Shown here piece by piece: positions 26,387-35,687 of a stretch of DNA of 64,000 nt. Origin of the DNA: Terriglobia bacterium (lineage in GTDB: Bacteria > Acidobacteriota > Terriglobia > Terriglobales > Acidobacteriaceae). Position numbers and translations under genes: made by a program. Below the pieces are notes generated by a model. That model was given only the letters and a program-made list of their open reading frames with translations. It was not told where the DNA came from and made no database searches. Each line of letters opens with the position of its first letter. Position 1 is the first letter of the stretch. The DNA lies in contig JAVUPY010000065.1 of assembly GCA_032252755.1 (NCBI GenBank), positions 1 to 64,000 on the forward strand, given 5' to 3'.

Positions 26387-27148
26387 TCATTTCTTCGTGA
26401 CCGTTCCCTCGTAATGAACCTTGTCGATCGATCCGTCCTTGTGCGTCGTTTGCGAGTCCATCGTCCACTGCAGAATGCATCCCGAATCCTTGGTCAGCCA
26501 CACCGTTCCCTTGACGATGTAATCTTTGTTGCCACTGAAACCGACCCTATCCATCAGGTCTTGCTTCGAGTTGTCCACCGTGTACTTGACAGCGGCGAAC
26601 CCGTTCACAGTATCCGGACCCGCAAGATCAATCTGTGGCTTGTTGATGAATTCGCCCCATGGCGTCGCCGACTGCACCGGCATCGTCGACGCAATCTGCC
26701 AGCCGTGGTCGTCCGAACGCGTGTAGTGGAACGTATTGGTAAAGTCCGCAAGCCCGTCGTGAATCTTGTATGCAGAGTTCTGCGCCAGGTCCGGTGTCGA
26801 CGGCTGCTCGGTAAACATCGAGAAATCAGCCGTATTCGCCGTGACATCTCCTTCCCAACTCTTCGTTTCTTTGTCAGATCCGCTCACCTTGTATGAGAAG
26901 TGAACCGGCCCGGGCAGTGTGGTCTGGTTCTTCATGAACGTCTGCAGGCAGTAATCGGCCCCGATCACTGCGTTTCCCGCGGGCGCGCCATTATTTGTAG
27001 GCGCGTGCGCATTCTCCTTAGTCTCCTCTTGCTTTGCTTGCTTTCCGGAGTTACACGCAACCAGCAGAAGAACCGCCGCAAACACTACCACGCTCAAACT
27101 CGATATCCTGCGTTCAATCACCTTGTACCTCTCAGTTGAAGTTTTCAT
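26387..27148 (-). CDS. Putative lipoprotein of unknown function
   Basis: About 253 residues starting at MKTSTERYKV; an AGGGGG ribosome site supports 27148, and further upstream in-frame sequence overlaps the previous gene. The signal peptide ends in a lipobox, LLVAC (Cys about 35). The mature part is Lys/Glu/Asn-rich at first and then a beta-rich domain with phrases such as SFKVSGSDKET-like SYKVSGSDKET and GTVWLTKDSGCILQW. No family is recognised. It follows the next gene by only 11 bases, in the envelope cluster. Confidence 0.65.
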   Translation of the reverse strand: MKTSTERYKVIERRISSLSVVVFAAVLLLVACNSGKQAKQEETKENAHAPTNNGAPAGNAVIGADYCLQTFMKNQTTLPGPVHFSYKVSGSDKETKSWEGDVTANTADFSMFTEQPSTPDLAQNSAYKIHDGLADFTNTFHYTRSDDHGWQIASTMPVQSATPWGEFINKPQIDLAGPDTVNGFAAVKYTVDNSKQDLMDRVGFSGNKDYIVKGTVWLTKDSGCILQWTMDSQTTHKDGSIDKVHYEGTVTKK

Positions 27149-27159
27149 CCTGTCGCCCC

Positions 27160-28668
27160 CTACCCCGTGCAAATCTTCCCCGGCGGATTCGGCAGATCGA
27201 TGTCCTTCTCGAAAATCTTGTACGGTTGCTCGAACGGAACCTTCGGCAGGTTTGGCACCTTCATCCCGAGCACCTGTGCATCCGCGCTCACCTGGCCTTC
27301 CAGGTGCAGCGTGAATCTCTGGCACGGCACCAGGCTCAGCATTCCCGAATGCGATGCCGTACTCGACAAAATCACCTGGAACGTCGCCGCCGCTTCTGTC
27401 TTCAACACGTTCTGAACCTGCTTGTGAATGTAGTGACCGATCGTCGTCTTCTCCAGCAGGGCAACTGCGGCATCCGCCACGGAATCCGGAACTTCATTCG
27501 CCACTTCTTCCGCGCCTGTCTTCAATTCAAATCGCGGCAGTGCGATTGCCACTACCACTCCGAATGCGGCGTACGGAGAAAATGCCGTCGATGGTTGAAT
27601 CGAGCTATTTGCGCTGGCTTCGCTCGTGTTCTGCGAACCGCCCGGACTCAAGCTGAGCCCGGTTACGCCGTTGTAGTCGACATGAAACGATCCCTTGGCG
27701 ATTTCCTGTTTTGTGCTGAACGCAGGATGAAACAGCAGCGCTTCCCCGATCTCCAGCGTGAACGGTACCCCGCCTACGAACAGTGGCACCGACATGATTG
27801 CCGGCAGCTTCAGTTTCTCTTCCCCAAGTTCCGGTGGCTTCTCCGATCCGCTTCCCACCGTCCAGTTGAAATCCACCGCGCCGTTTACATTCGAATTGCT
27901 GAAGTCAAACTTGCTGACATTGCTGTTGTTCACCACAAGCGCCATCGACGACTCGAAGTTCTTCACATAACCGTTTCCGCTGATATCTCCGTCGATGTCG
28001 CCATGCCTCGCCAGGTCCACGTTGAAGTCCACGCGGTCCGGACTGAAGTTCGCGTTGCTCTTGATTTTCCACCCCTCTTCGTCCTCTTCCGCGCTCTCGC
28101 TGTCCGCATCCTCCCCCGCATAAACACGAGGCTCCAGCCGGTCCAGCCAGTCGAAGAACCCGTTTCGATTCGTGGCTGCACGCGCCCGTACTTTCTGCAT
28201 GTGCACCTCGTGAAAGTTAACAGGAGTGTGCCACTGGATATTGGCATCTTTGAAGAGATCCGTTAGGGAGGCTCTCTCCGTTGCGACAATTAGTTGCGAG
28301 CCGTCAATCGCAATCGCCTGGATCCTCTTGAACGTCAGTCCCTCGAACAGCACGACCTTGCCCGGCACGAGTTTGTCCCGTATCTCCGGGACATTCTCGA
28401 AAAAGAAGATGTCGTGATCGCGTGTCACGCCCTTAATCGTGCGCCTCACCGTATTGGCGTCGATGCGCTCGACCCCGTCGGCAAACGTCGCCTGGAACTT
28501 GGTTCCCGGAGCATTCGTCAGATCGATCCCCCATGCCGGATGGATCGACTTGCCCGCCGCCCCCGTCCCGCCGACGACACTCGCCGTCGTCCCGGCCGAT
28601 TTTCGGCATCCGCTCGCAAAACACATCAGCGATGCCAACACCAACAGAAGCACTCGCGTTCGGCTCAT
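27160..28668 (-). CDS. Large putative lipoprotein of unknown function
   Basis: A 502-residue protein with a signal peptide and lipobox (LMCFASGC, Cys21). The body has no recognised domain. An acidic stretch (DADSESAEEDEEG) sits in the middle, and the C-terminal third is beta-rich with an ANSSIQPSTAFSPYAAFGVV segment. Two further cysteines near the end (LVPCQRF and the penultimate KICTG) may pair. Close spacing to both neighbours places it in the same transcript as the zinc-ribbon proteins. Confidence 0.65.
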   Translation of the reverse strand: MSRTRVLLLVLASLMCFASGCRKSAGTTASVVGGTGAAGKSIHPAWGIDLTNAPGTKFQATFADGVERIDANTVRRTIKGVTRDHDIFFFENVPEIRDKLVPGKVVLFEGLTFKRIQAIAIDGSQLIVATERASLTDLFKDANIQWHTPVNFHEVHMQKVRARAATNRNGFFDWLDRLEPRVYAGEDADSESAEEDEEGWKIKSNANFSPDRVDFNVDLARHGDIDGDISGNGYVKNFESSMALVVNNSNVSKFDFSNSNVNGAVDFNWTVGSGSEKPPELGEEKLKLPAIMSVPLFVGGVPFTLEIGEALLFHPAFSTKQEIAKGSFHVDYNGVTGLSLSPGGSQNTSEASANSSIQPSTAFSPYAAFGVVVAIALPRFELKTGAEEVANEVPDSVADAAVALLEKTTIGHYIHKQVQNVLKTEAAATFQVILSSTASHSGMLSLVPCQRFTLHLEGQVSADAQVLGMKVPNLPKVPFEQPYKIFEKDIDLPNPPGKICTG

Positions 28669-28688
28669 CGACCCCCTCCTCCGCGCCT

Positions 28689-29189
28689 CTATCCGACTTG
28701 CTTAGCCGCCAGTTGCCCGATGAACGGAATCTTAAATTCGCGGTTGTTGTACGCCTGGTACATCAGGAACAACCAGAACAGGAACAGGGCAAGCGAAATC
28801 GCCAGGCGGATCGGAATCGCAATCAGATAAAGCCATCCGCTGATGCTGCCGAGAATGTCCCACCCAATATTCCAGGCAATCGCGAACACGATGCACGCCA
28901 CGCTATAGAAAATCGACTGGAACGCATGGAATCGCACGAAGTGGTCGCGCTTATACGGTTCGAGTACCAGGAACACAATCCCGGAAATGACCCCAAGAAT
29001 GTATGCCAGTGCCCCCGCCATGTTGCTGGTGAGCCCCGGTACGCTTGCCTGTACCGGAACCGCCGCCACCTGCGCCGGAGCCACTTGTGCCACCGGCGCC
29101 GCCGCTCCCGCCCTTGTCGATTGTCCGCAGTTTCCGCAGAACGCACTGTCGGCCGCAATGGCCGTACCGCAATTTGGACAGAATGCCAT
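28689..29189 (-). CDS. Zinc-ribbon membrane protein (DUF4870-like)
   Basis: About 166 residues from MAFCPNCG; GGAG lies eight bases upstream of 29189, whereas the longer reading frame lacks support. One zinc ribbon (C4-C7-C18-C21) and an Ala/Pro/Val-rich linker precede four hydrophobic helices (ALAYILGVISGIVFLVLEPY ... FWLFLMYQAYNNREFKIPFI), matching DUF4870/TM2-like small membrane proteins. The role is unknown. The ribbon resembles those of the OmpA fusion in the same cluster. Confidence 0.75.
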   Translation of the reverse strand: MAFCPNCGTAIAADSAFCGNCGQSTRAGAAAPVAQVAPAQVAAVPVQASVPGLTSNMAGALAYILGVISGIVFLVLEPYKRDHFVRFHAFQSIFYSVACIVFAIAWNIGWDILGSISGWLYLIAIPIRLAISLALFLFWLFLMYQAYNNREFKIPFIGQLAAKQVG

Positions 29190-29204
29190 GGAGATTCTCC
29201 TTCC

Positions 29205-29233
29205 TTTATGTGGACCGGGCTCTGCCCGGCCCC
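29205..29233. repeat. Intergenic hairpin GGACCGGGC-TCT-GCCCGG
   Basis: A short GC-rich palindrome with the CCGGGCTCTGCCCGGCCCCAC wording that resembles other dispersed hairpins in the window. It sits before the ribosome site of the zinc-ribbon membrane gene. Confidence 0.4.
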
Positions 29234-29242
29234 ACTTGCTCA

Positions 29243-30370
29243 TCAATGAGCGTCGTTCGAAACCTCAAATGACCACACCGAGTCGAACATCAATCCATCG
29301 CCTTGCGCCCGTGCGACATCACCACCCGAGAACTCCTTCGATTTTGAGATCGGGCGTAGTACCACCGCATACTCTCCGGGAAGCAATGCCGCGCTTGGCG
29401 ATATCCGGTACTGCCCTGTACCCGTCTTCTGCACGTTCGCCCTCACTCGTTCTTCCAGGAACTTCGAGTAGATCTGCCAGTCCGCAGCAGCGCTGCTGCT
29501 CATGTCCTCTTTTCCCTGTGTCGCCCCGACGATCCTGCAAGAGTTCTGTGCCGGCGTAAGTTTCACAATCGCCGGTGCAAAGTCGTCCGGATGCACCCCT
29601 GGTGTAATCGAAAAATTCACCGTGAACGCCGGTGAAACGGTTTGCAGAACGTTCGTCGACGCCGGACTCGGAACACCCCACACATACGTCACCGTCGGCC
29701 TGCGTCTGGCCATCATCCCGGAAAAAATGCTCCCCGCCTGCTGAATCGTGGACGCTCCCGCCATTGATGTCATGTGCGACGTCGCACTCATGGTTGCCGT
29801 GCCAATCCCCGCCTGCATCGCCTGCGTCACTGCCGAGTCTCCCGCCAGGCTGGTCATCGACGTCGGCTTCGTTTTCGTTTCCGCCAGCTGCGTTTTCTCC
29901 ATGGGAATCTCTTGTGGCATTCCATTCAACAGCACACTCACCGTCGGCATATTCGATTGCGCTGGTGGCAGTGGTGACGTCGGTTCTGGCGGCGGTGAAC
30001 CCCCTGACGCTGCCGCAGTCGCGGGCGACGCCGCTGGAGGCGTACCCACTGCCGCTGGAGATGTCGCTGTCGCAGGCGCCGTTCCCGATGCCGCCGCCAT
30101 GATCGCGTCCATCTCAGTCTGTGTGACACCGGCCTTCTCCAACGCGATCAGACCGTCCGGAGAAACATCGAACTTCGACTTGCGCGTCTGGATGGTTGTG
30201 ACGATTATGGTCTCCGGAACACCTGCCTTGACCATCTTGATAACGTCAAGGTTTGTCATTACCGCAAGCTTCCTGCTTGTCGATTTGTGCTGCTGTGCCG
30301 AGGTTGCGCACACGATCAGCGAACTGCAGACCAGCAGGAACAACACTCGTAACCTGGAGCTGTTTTTCAT
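29243..30370 (-). CDS. Exported protein with Ala/Pro-rich linker, function unknown
   Basis: About 375 residues from MKNSSRLRVLFLL (start 30370; the in-frame extension overlaps the upstream small ORF). A signal peptide is followed by a helical motif MTNLDVIKMVKAGVPETIIVTTI ... SPDGLIALEKAGVTQTEMDAIM, seen in many acidobacterial exported proteins. An Ala/Pro/Thr-rich linker (about residues 90-155) and a beta-rich C-terminal domain come after. No enzyme motif is visible. It heads the main part of the envelope cluster. Confidence 0.65.
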   Translation of the reverse strand: MKNSSRLRVLFLLVCSSLIVCATSAQQHKSTSRKLAVMTNLDVIKMVKAGVPETIIVTTIQTRKSKFDVSPDGLIALEKAGVTQTEMDAIMAAASGTAPATATSPAAVGTPPAASPATAAASGGSPPPEPTSPLPPAQSNMPTVSVLLNGMPQEIPMEKTQLAETKTKPTSMTSLAGDSAVTQAMQAGIGTATMSATSHMTSMAGASTIQQAGSIFSGMMARRRPTVTYVWGVPSPASTNVLQTVSPAFTVNFSITPGVHPDDFAPAIVKLTPAQNSCRIVGATQGKEDMSSSAAADWQIYSKFLEERVRANVQKTGTGQYRISPSAALLPGEYAVVLRPISKSKEFSGGDVARAQGDGLMFDSVWSFEVSNDAH

Positions 30371-30618
30371 TTCTGACGTTCCTTTCCCAGCACGATGCCA
30401 GGCCACTCAGTCCGCGGCAGGGTCGTTGATCCCGATTGGACCGACTGCGAAGAACTCGACTGAGTACATCGTGAAATAGTTATTGGTATTCCCGTAGTGA
30501 CGAGCGGCTTTGCCGCCGCTGGCTGGGGTGGTCGCATCATGATCGGACCCCTCTGTTGTGCGAAGGTTTGTAATGCCAGTACAAGAACGACGCCGGCAAC
30601 ACTCCACCGAAGCTTCAT
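30367..30618 (-). CDS. Small exported protein, possibly frameshifted
   Basis: From ATG 30618, with GGGGGAAGAG upstream, the frame encodes about 83 residues: a signal peptide (MKLRWSVAGVVLVLALQTFA) and a short Pro/Ala-rich mature part. The end of this frame is Ser/Gln-rich and not protein-like. The neighbouring frame reads YFTMYSVEFFAVGPIGI and stops at 30407, which looks more natural. This suggests either a natural short peptide or a gene broken by a single-base shift near 30470-30490. Confidence 0.4.
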   Translation of the reverse strand: MKLRWSVAGVVLVLALQTFAQQRGPIMMRPPQPAAAKPLVTTGIPITISRCTQSSSSQSVQSGSTTLPRTEWPGIVLGKERQK

Positions 30619-30794
30619 TGCCACTCTTCCCCCACTCAGCACGGAGAAATACCGCGGTGGCAAAGATGTGTCAAAGGAACTGCCCCTGACATTGAGCTGA
30701 CCTGCTAAGTTATTCTTTTCTGAACGAGTTGTGGTCAGAACTGACCGGCGAAATTTCCCGCTCAACCGAACTTAATGGCACAGAATCTGCAGAT

Positions 30795-33713
30795 TTACCG
30801 GCTCGGGTTGTTGCTTGCGACTTCGCTTCCCTGTTGCTGGTTCAGAACCTGCTCGGCGCGATGCGCCAGCAGTTCGAGTCCACGACTATGGGCCTCCACA
30901 GCCAGCGAACTCAGCTGCGCCCGCGTTGGAACGGGCGACGTCTTCATTTCCAACTCGGCTAGCGCTATCCGCGCCTCACCTTCCAGGTTGTAATAGCCCA
31001 ACCGCTTGGCCGTCGACACTGTGGAACGCAGTTCTTGTCGCGCCTGCGCCAGCGCATTCGTAGACCCACGACCCTCCGACGCCGCGTTTACCCGCGCTCG
31101 TTGGATATTCAACGGCAACAGCAACGCCGGGTCAGCACCGCTGCCACTCAACTCTGCCGCGCGCTTAATCGCCTTCAAGGCCTCGTCCACCTTGCCCTTC
31201 GCCAGCAGCGCGCGGCTCAGCAACGTGTATGCTGACGTTGCGTCCGGGTCCGAATGCTGTTTTTCAAATTCCGCGATCACGTTTCGCAGTACAGGCTCGG
31301 CATTCTCCGGATGTCCTTGCAGCAAATCGAGTTCCGCAAGTTCTTCCTCAGTTTCGTCGGCAAGATCGGCCGCTCCCATCTTCTTCTGTATCGCCAGCGT
31401 CTTTTCAAATTCGTCACGAGAAGCATCCAGGTTACCCTCCGCCGCCAATACTTCCCCGAGCACAACCATCGCGCTCGTCAACCCCTGGTAATTCCCCTGC
31501 TCCTGGCTGAGCGACTGGATCGCTCCACCCACCATTCTGTGTGCATCCCGTACACGACCCTGCGTCAGCGATAAATCCGCACTGCGGTACAACAAGTAAC
31601 CTGGCAAGTTGGGCTCCAACTTCGCAGAAGCTTGCAAGGCTTGTTCGTAAAGCTTTTCCGCCCCGCCCAGGTCACCACGCAGGTAGCTGACATCGGCAAG
31701 ATTCCCGACCGTGGTAACAATGTTTTGCTTGTCGCCAGCCTGTTCGAAATGGGTCTTCGCTTTCCTGTAGAGTTCCTCCGCTTTATCCAATTCACCCTGG
31801 TTCTCATACACAATTGCCATGTTGTTCAGGATCGCGCCTGTCTTCTCATGTTCGCCGCCCATCCCATCCAAGACCTGGAGTGCCCGGTTATACGATACAA
31901 GCGCTCCCTCAAACTGGCCTCGTGTTCCCTGGTTGTCTCCCAATAGACGCAGCGAATCCGCTGCCGCAAGGCGGTTGCCCGCGGAGATGAAGATCCGGTA
32001 TGCCTCCTGGCAAGAAGCTTCGGCGTCTTCTGCATGGTCGCTGTAATTCAGGTACATGCACTCGTCGCGTCGCGCCCGTGCGTAGAGTAATGTCTCCCCC
32101 TTGGACCACGCTTTGGTCAAGGCCTGGTGAATAAGGCTCACCGAATCGACTTTGCTCACACTGAATCGTGCTTCCGCTATGTCAATCTGCGGATCACTGG
32201 AAGCTGGGGTCGGTAGACTCCTTAGCTGGTGGATTGCTTCCAGTGCCTCGCTTCCATGCCCGGCTGACGCTTCCGCGTATGCGAATTGCAGGCCGTACTC
32301 CACGTTATCCGGAAACAACTCGAAAAGTGCGTGGTAAACCGATGCTGCCTTTTCGTGATTTCCCAGGCTTTCGTAGTAATCTCCTTCAACTAGCATCCGG
32401 TCTGAAGTTGGCAGTTTTCCCGACAGTTCTCGTGCCCTCTTCGCCTCTTCCCGTCGCTTCTGCTCGTATCCAAGTCCGGTCCACGCCCGTGCCAGCATCA
32501 AATGGGCCAGTGGAAACTTCGGATCGACCGTAATAGCCTGCTCCAGTAGATCCTTTGCCGCGGAGACATCAAATCGGCGCAACTTGCTTATTCCCATCGC
32601 ATAGAATTTGGCCGCTTCCGAATCGTGCGGCATCGACGACAGCACTCCGGTTTCATCCGCCAGTTCCAGGCGCGGCACCCCAAGCCGGTCTCGAAGTTTC
32701 TCACCTACGCGGGAGACAATCTGGAACAGGTCGTCAGTTCCGCCGATTTCCGCAATCTCCGTCAGAATTTCGCCGCTCTTTGCATCCTGTAGCCGAACGT
32801 CGAATCGCAACTGCCCGTGGTCACGTTCACCGACGGCGGCATACGATCCCAGCACCAGGAAATCGCTGTTCAGCGCGTCACCGATCCGTGCCGTAGTCAC
32901 TCGGTCCAGTGTGTCAGCTTGTGTCCATGGCGACGACATTCGAAGATTCGCCACGTCTTCTCCGGAAACTAACCGAAGCTTCCCACCGCCGGACAGTTCC
33001 GTGCTCAGCATTTCTGAGAATGCAGTCCCCAGCCATGCGTCGTTCACGCGCCCGGAGAGATTCTGGAATCCAAGCACTGCCACCGATTGTCGCATCGCGA
33101 CCGGTGACGCAGCCTTCGCATTCAAATGCTTGCCAACCCTCCACCACGCAAAACCTAGTCCAAGCGCCACTACAACGATTAGCGCCGAAATAACATACAA
33201 AAGGTGAGGTGGTCTGGGTTTTGCCGCAATCTCGGGCACCACAACCTCAGCTGCGGAAACCACACCCACTGGCGCTGGCGAGGTTGGAGGGAAATTCAGA
33301 ACCGATGCTGCAACGTGTGGAACTGGAACCGAAACATCTTCGGGTGCGTTTACAGCAATTGGCGTCGCCGCACCGACCACCGTCACGGGCGCGATGAACC
33401 GATAACCGTGTCGCGGTACAGTTTCAACAAACCTGGGATTATCGGGATCGTCGTCGATCACCGCTCGGAGCTTCTTCAGGATGACGTTCAGGCTTCCATC
33501 GAAGTCAACGTATGTTCCTTCGGTCCATAACTTCTGCTTTAGCTCCGCCCGAGTAACGATTTCGCCAGGCCGCTCCAGCAGCAGAACCAGAACGCGAAAC
33601 GGCTGGTCCTGGATTCGGACGCGCACACCATTGCGAGTCAGCGTGCCGCGTGCAATATCCGCCTCAAAGAGCCCAAATCGGAATAGCGCCCGGGGAGAGC
33701 CGCCGGTTTCCAT
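30795..33713 (-). CDS. Winged-helix DNA-binding / TPR regulator (CadC-like)
   Basis: A 972-residue protein. An OmpR/PhoB-type winged helix (about residues 12-108, with GSLNVILKKLRAVIDDD and VETVPRHGYRF) is followed by a Pro/Val-rich linker and one membrane helix (about 171-190). A TolB-like domain (about 205-360) and a long tetratricopeptide array (about 385-900) complete it. The order DNA-binding domain, membrane anchor, periplasmic sensor repeats is that of ToxR/CadC-type one-component regulators, a family expanded in Acidobacteriota. The stimulus and target genes are unknown. The ATG at 33713 starts directly at the winged helix. Confidence 0.88.
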   Translation of the reverse strand: METGGSPRALFRFGLFEADIARGTLTRNGVRVRIQDQPFRVLVLLLERPGEIVTRAELKQKLWTEGTYVDFDGSLNVILKKLRAVIDDDPDNPRFVETVPRHGYRFIAPVTVVGAATPIAVNAPEDVSVPVPHVAASVLNFPPTSPAPVGVVSAAEVVVPEIAAKPRPPHLLYVISALIVVVALGLGFAWWRVGKHLNAKAASPVAMRQSVAVLGFQNLSGRVNDAWLGTAFSEMLSTELSGGGKLRLVSGEDVANLRMSSPWTQADTLDRVTTARIGDALNSDFLVLGSYAAVGERDHGQLRFDVRLQDAKSGEILTEIAEIGGTDDLFQIVSRVGEKLRDRLGVPRLELADETGVLSSMPHDSEAAKFYAMGISKLRRFDVSAAKDLLEQAITVDPKFPLAHLMLARAWTGLGYEQKRREEAKRARELSGKLPTSDRMLVEGDYYESLGNHEKAASVYHALFELFPDNVEYGLQFAYAEASAGHGSEALEAIHQLRSLPTPASSDPQIDIAEARFSVSKVDSVSLIHQALTKAWSKGETLLYARARRDECMYLNYSDHAEDAEASCQEAYRIFISAGNRLAAADSLRLLGDNQGTRGQFEGALVSYNRALQVLDGMGGEHEKTGAILNNMAIVYENQGELDKAEELYRKAKTHFEQAGDKQNIVTTVGNLADVSYLRGDLGGAEKLYEQALQASAKLEPNLPGYLLYRSADLSLTQGRVRDAHRMVGGAIQSLSQEQGNYQGLTSAMVVLGEVLAAEGNLDASRDEFEKTLAIQKKMGAADLADETEEELAELDLLQGHPENAEPVLRNVIAEFEKQHSDPDATSAYTLLSRALLAKGKVDEALKAIKRAAELSGSGADPALLLPLNIQRARVNAASEGRGSTNALAQARQELRSTVSTAKRLGYYNLEGEARIALAELEMKTSPVPTRAQLSSLAVEAHSRGLELLAHRAEQVLNQQQGSEVASNNPSR

Positions 33714-33905
33714 GCCTCACACCCACAGTGTGCCCGGCATCATAGCATGAAAGTAGTCACGTCAGCAGGGCTCTTAACAGCCTGAATCCGAAGGGCTTAC
33801 CAGGTCAGGAAAGAATAAGTACGAGTTCCTTTGACGTTCACTGGTACAGCCGCTTAAATCACCCTGGCGCGGGCTCAGGGGGAGACCCGCGGAAAGGAGC
33901 CGGCG

Positions 33906-35081
33906 GTGAATTATTCAGTCTTTCCCTTCGGCTCCCTCTTGCTCTTCTCCCTGTCCCTCACTCAGATACCCGTCTCCGCTAGTGCTTCTCAGTCTCTTCC
34001 CGACCCATCCAGTTCTCAAACGCTCCCGTGGCGGTCCCGTCGCCTTGGACCTGACCTTCTCAGCAAGGCCGTTTCACACCTGAGCCCCAAGTGGATAAAT
34101 CCCGAACTCTCCGGGCGTGGCTTTAATCCACAAATCACCTTCGCGCTTCAGCAACAGCAATCGTACTTGCAGTCCACCTCTGGCCTGTTGGATTCAGCAC
34201 GCCTCGCAACTCTGCCCTTCGGACCGACGCTGCCAACCTCTTGCCCTTCTCCGGCTATCCTCACCGTAAATGGCAGGTCCGCCGGCGTGGTATTCACCCC
34301 GTACCGTCCTGACAATATTTACAGGATCGAAGGTTGCTCTTTTGGCAATGTGCGCGGGCACCTCGGTCTCGAACCTCGCTACAGCGGCCCCATGAAGAGC
34401 GCGCAACCCCTGAATTTGATTGTGGATGATGGCCCATCTGCCTGGACCGACACCGAGATCGACGCTCACCTCGATCCCGGAATCTCCGGTATTCCCGATA
34501 CTGCAGTCACCCTGGTCGTCCGTTTGCCCGAGGGACAGCGCCTGGAACTGCCCGGTTGCCTATTTGTGGCAACGCGCGGCGACCCGCAATTGCTCGACGC
34601 CATTCCAGCATCGTGGATCCATCTGCAGCCGAGCAGCGCCGGATCTCGCGCAATCGAGCAATTGGAATACATTTCACCCCCTGTAAAGGGAACCGGGGTA
34701 CCCGCGGACGCAGCCGGAACTTCTGCTTTTGTCTCCCGCTATGACTCTGAAACATTCGGCGACGGCACGGACATTTTCGACTTTTCGCAACTCAATCCCG
34801 GCTGGGTAGTTCAAAGCGTGCAACTGCAGACCTACAGTGTCGCCTGTCCGGGCTCAACCAATCCCCACTCCATCGGCCGCTGGGATACCGAATGGAACGA
34901 TCATAAATTGACCATTAATCTGCAGGACGACACTTGCACCTCGCGTGTCTCCCCATCTTTCGTATTCAACCTGAGCGTTTCGCAATATGCCCTGAAAGTG
35001 TGGGTCGTCGGACCGCTTGGAACGAAACCGCTCGCCGATGCACTACTGCACGATAGAAACAACCGGAGTCTTACCAACTAA
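33906..35081 (+). CDS. Exported protein of unknown function
   Basis: A 391-residue protein starting at GTG 33906, which has AGGAG nine bases upstream. A signal peptide (ending about PVSASA) precedes a beta-rich protein without a recognised domain. It has several well-spaced cysteines (LPTSCPSP, EGCSFGN, LPGCLF, VACPGS, DDTCTS), suggesting disulphides in the periplasm or outside the cell. Recurring phrases about charge-poor beta strands (RLPEGQRLELPG) hint at a secreted binding domain. A DUF3617 gene follows after about 27 bases, so they may be co-transcribed. Confidence 0.6.
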   Translation: MNYSVFPFGSLLLFSLSLTQIPVSASASQSLPDPSSSQTLPWRSRRLGPDLLSKAVSHLSPKWINPELSGRGFNPQITFALQQQQSYLQSTSGLLDSARLATLPFGPTLPTSCPSPAILTVNGRSAGVVFTPYRPDNIYRIEGCSFGNVRGHLGLEPRYSGPMKSAQPLNLIVDDGPSAWTDTEIDAHLDPGISGIPDTAVTLVVRLPEGQRLELPGCLFVATRGDPQLLDAIPASWIHLQPSSAGSRAIEQLEYISPPVKGTGVPADAAGTSAFVSRYDSETFGDGTDIFDFSQLNPGWVVQSVQLQTYSVACPGSTNPHSIGRWDTEWNDHKLTINLQDDTCTSRVSPSFVFNLSVSQYALKVWVVGPLGTKPLADALLHDRNNRSLTN

Positions 35082-35108
35082 CCAAAACGATTTTGGAGGA
35101 GAATAACA

Positions 35109-35687
35109 ATGCGAACGAGTGCTTTGCTCGGCCTGCTTCTCGTAACCTCGGTCTTCGCCTCTGCTGGCGGCCCCGCGAAACCACCGCAACAACGCTCCGA
35201 CAAGGCCACTGCCCCACCGAGAACAATCCGGGGAGCCAATTATCAGCCGCTGAACATCAAGACCGGGCTCTGGGAGGTCACCTATACGCGGAGCGCAAAT
35301 GGAGAGATGCCTATGCCCGCCGAATACATGTCCCGGCTTACGCCCGAACAGCGTGCTCGGTTCGAGGCAGCGATGAAGGAGAAATCCACTCACACCTACA
35401 AGAGCTGCGTCAAAAAGGAAGATGTCGATGGCTCGCTGTTGAACTCAAAGAATAATCGTGACTGCAATGTCACCATCCTGAAGTCCTCCAGCACCGAACT
35501 CGACGGCAAAATGTCATGCAATGTGGAAGGAATGCGCGGCGACGGCACCATGAACATGACCGTTCTCGACAGCGAACACACTAAAGGTGTGACCCACATG
35601 ACCATGACAGGCAACGGTAAGACCTTCAACACCGACGCCACCTTGTCCAGCAAGTGGATCAGCTCAGATTGCAAAGGCGCTGACTAA
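35109..35687 (+). CDS. DUF3617-family exported protein
   Basis: A 192-residue protein with a signal peptide (residues 1-20) and a strong GGAGGAG ribosome site. The body shows the DUF3617 pattern: NIKTGLWEVTYTR near the start, a SCVKKEDVD segment, CNVTILKSSSTELDGKMSC and a final SSKWISSDC. The four cysteines are typical of this periplasmic family. The function is unknown. Confidence 0.8.
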   Translation: MRTSALLGLLLVTSVFASAGGPAKPPQQRSDKATAPPRTIRGANYQPLNIKTGLWEVTYTRSANGEMPMPAEYMSRLTPEQRARFEAAMKEKSTHTYKSCVKKEDVDGSLLNSKNNRDCNVTILKSSSTELDGKMSCNVEGMRGDGTMNMTVLDSEHTKGVTHMTMTGNGKTFNTDATLSSKWISSDCKGAD

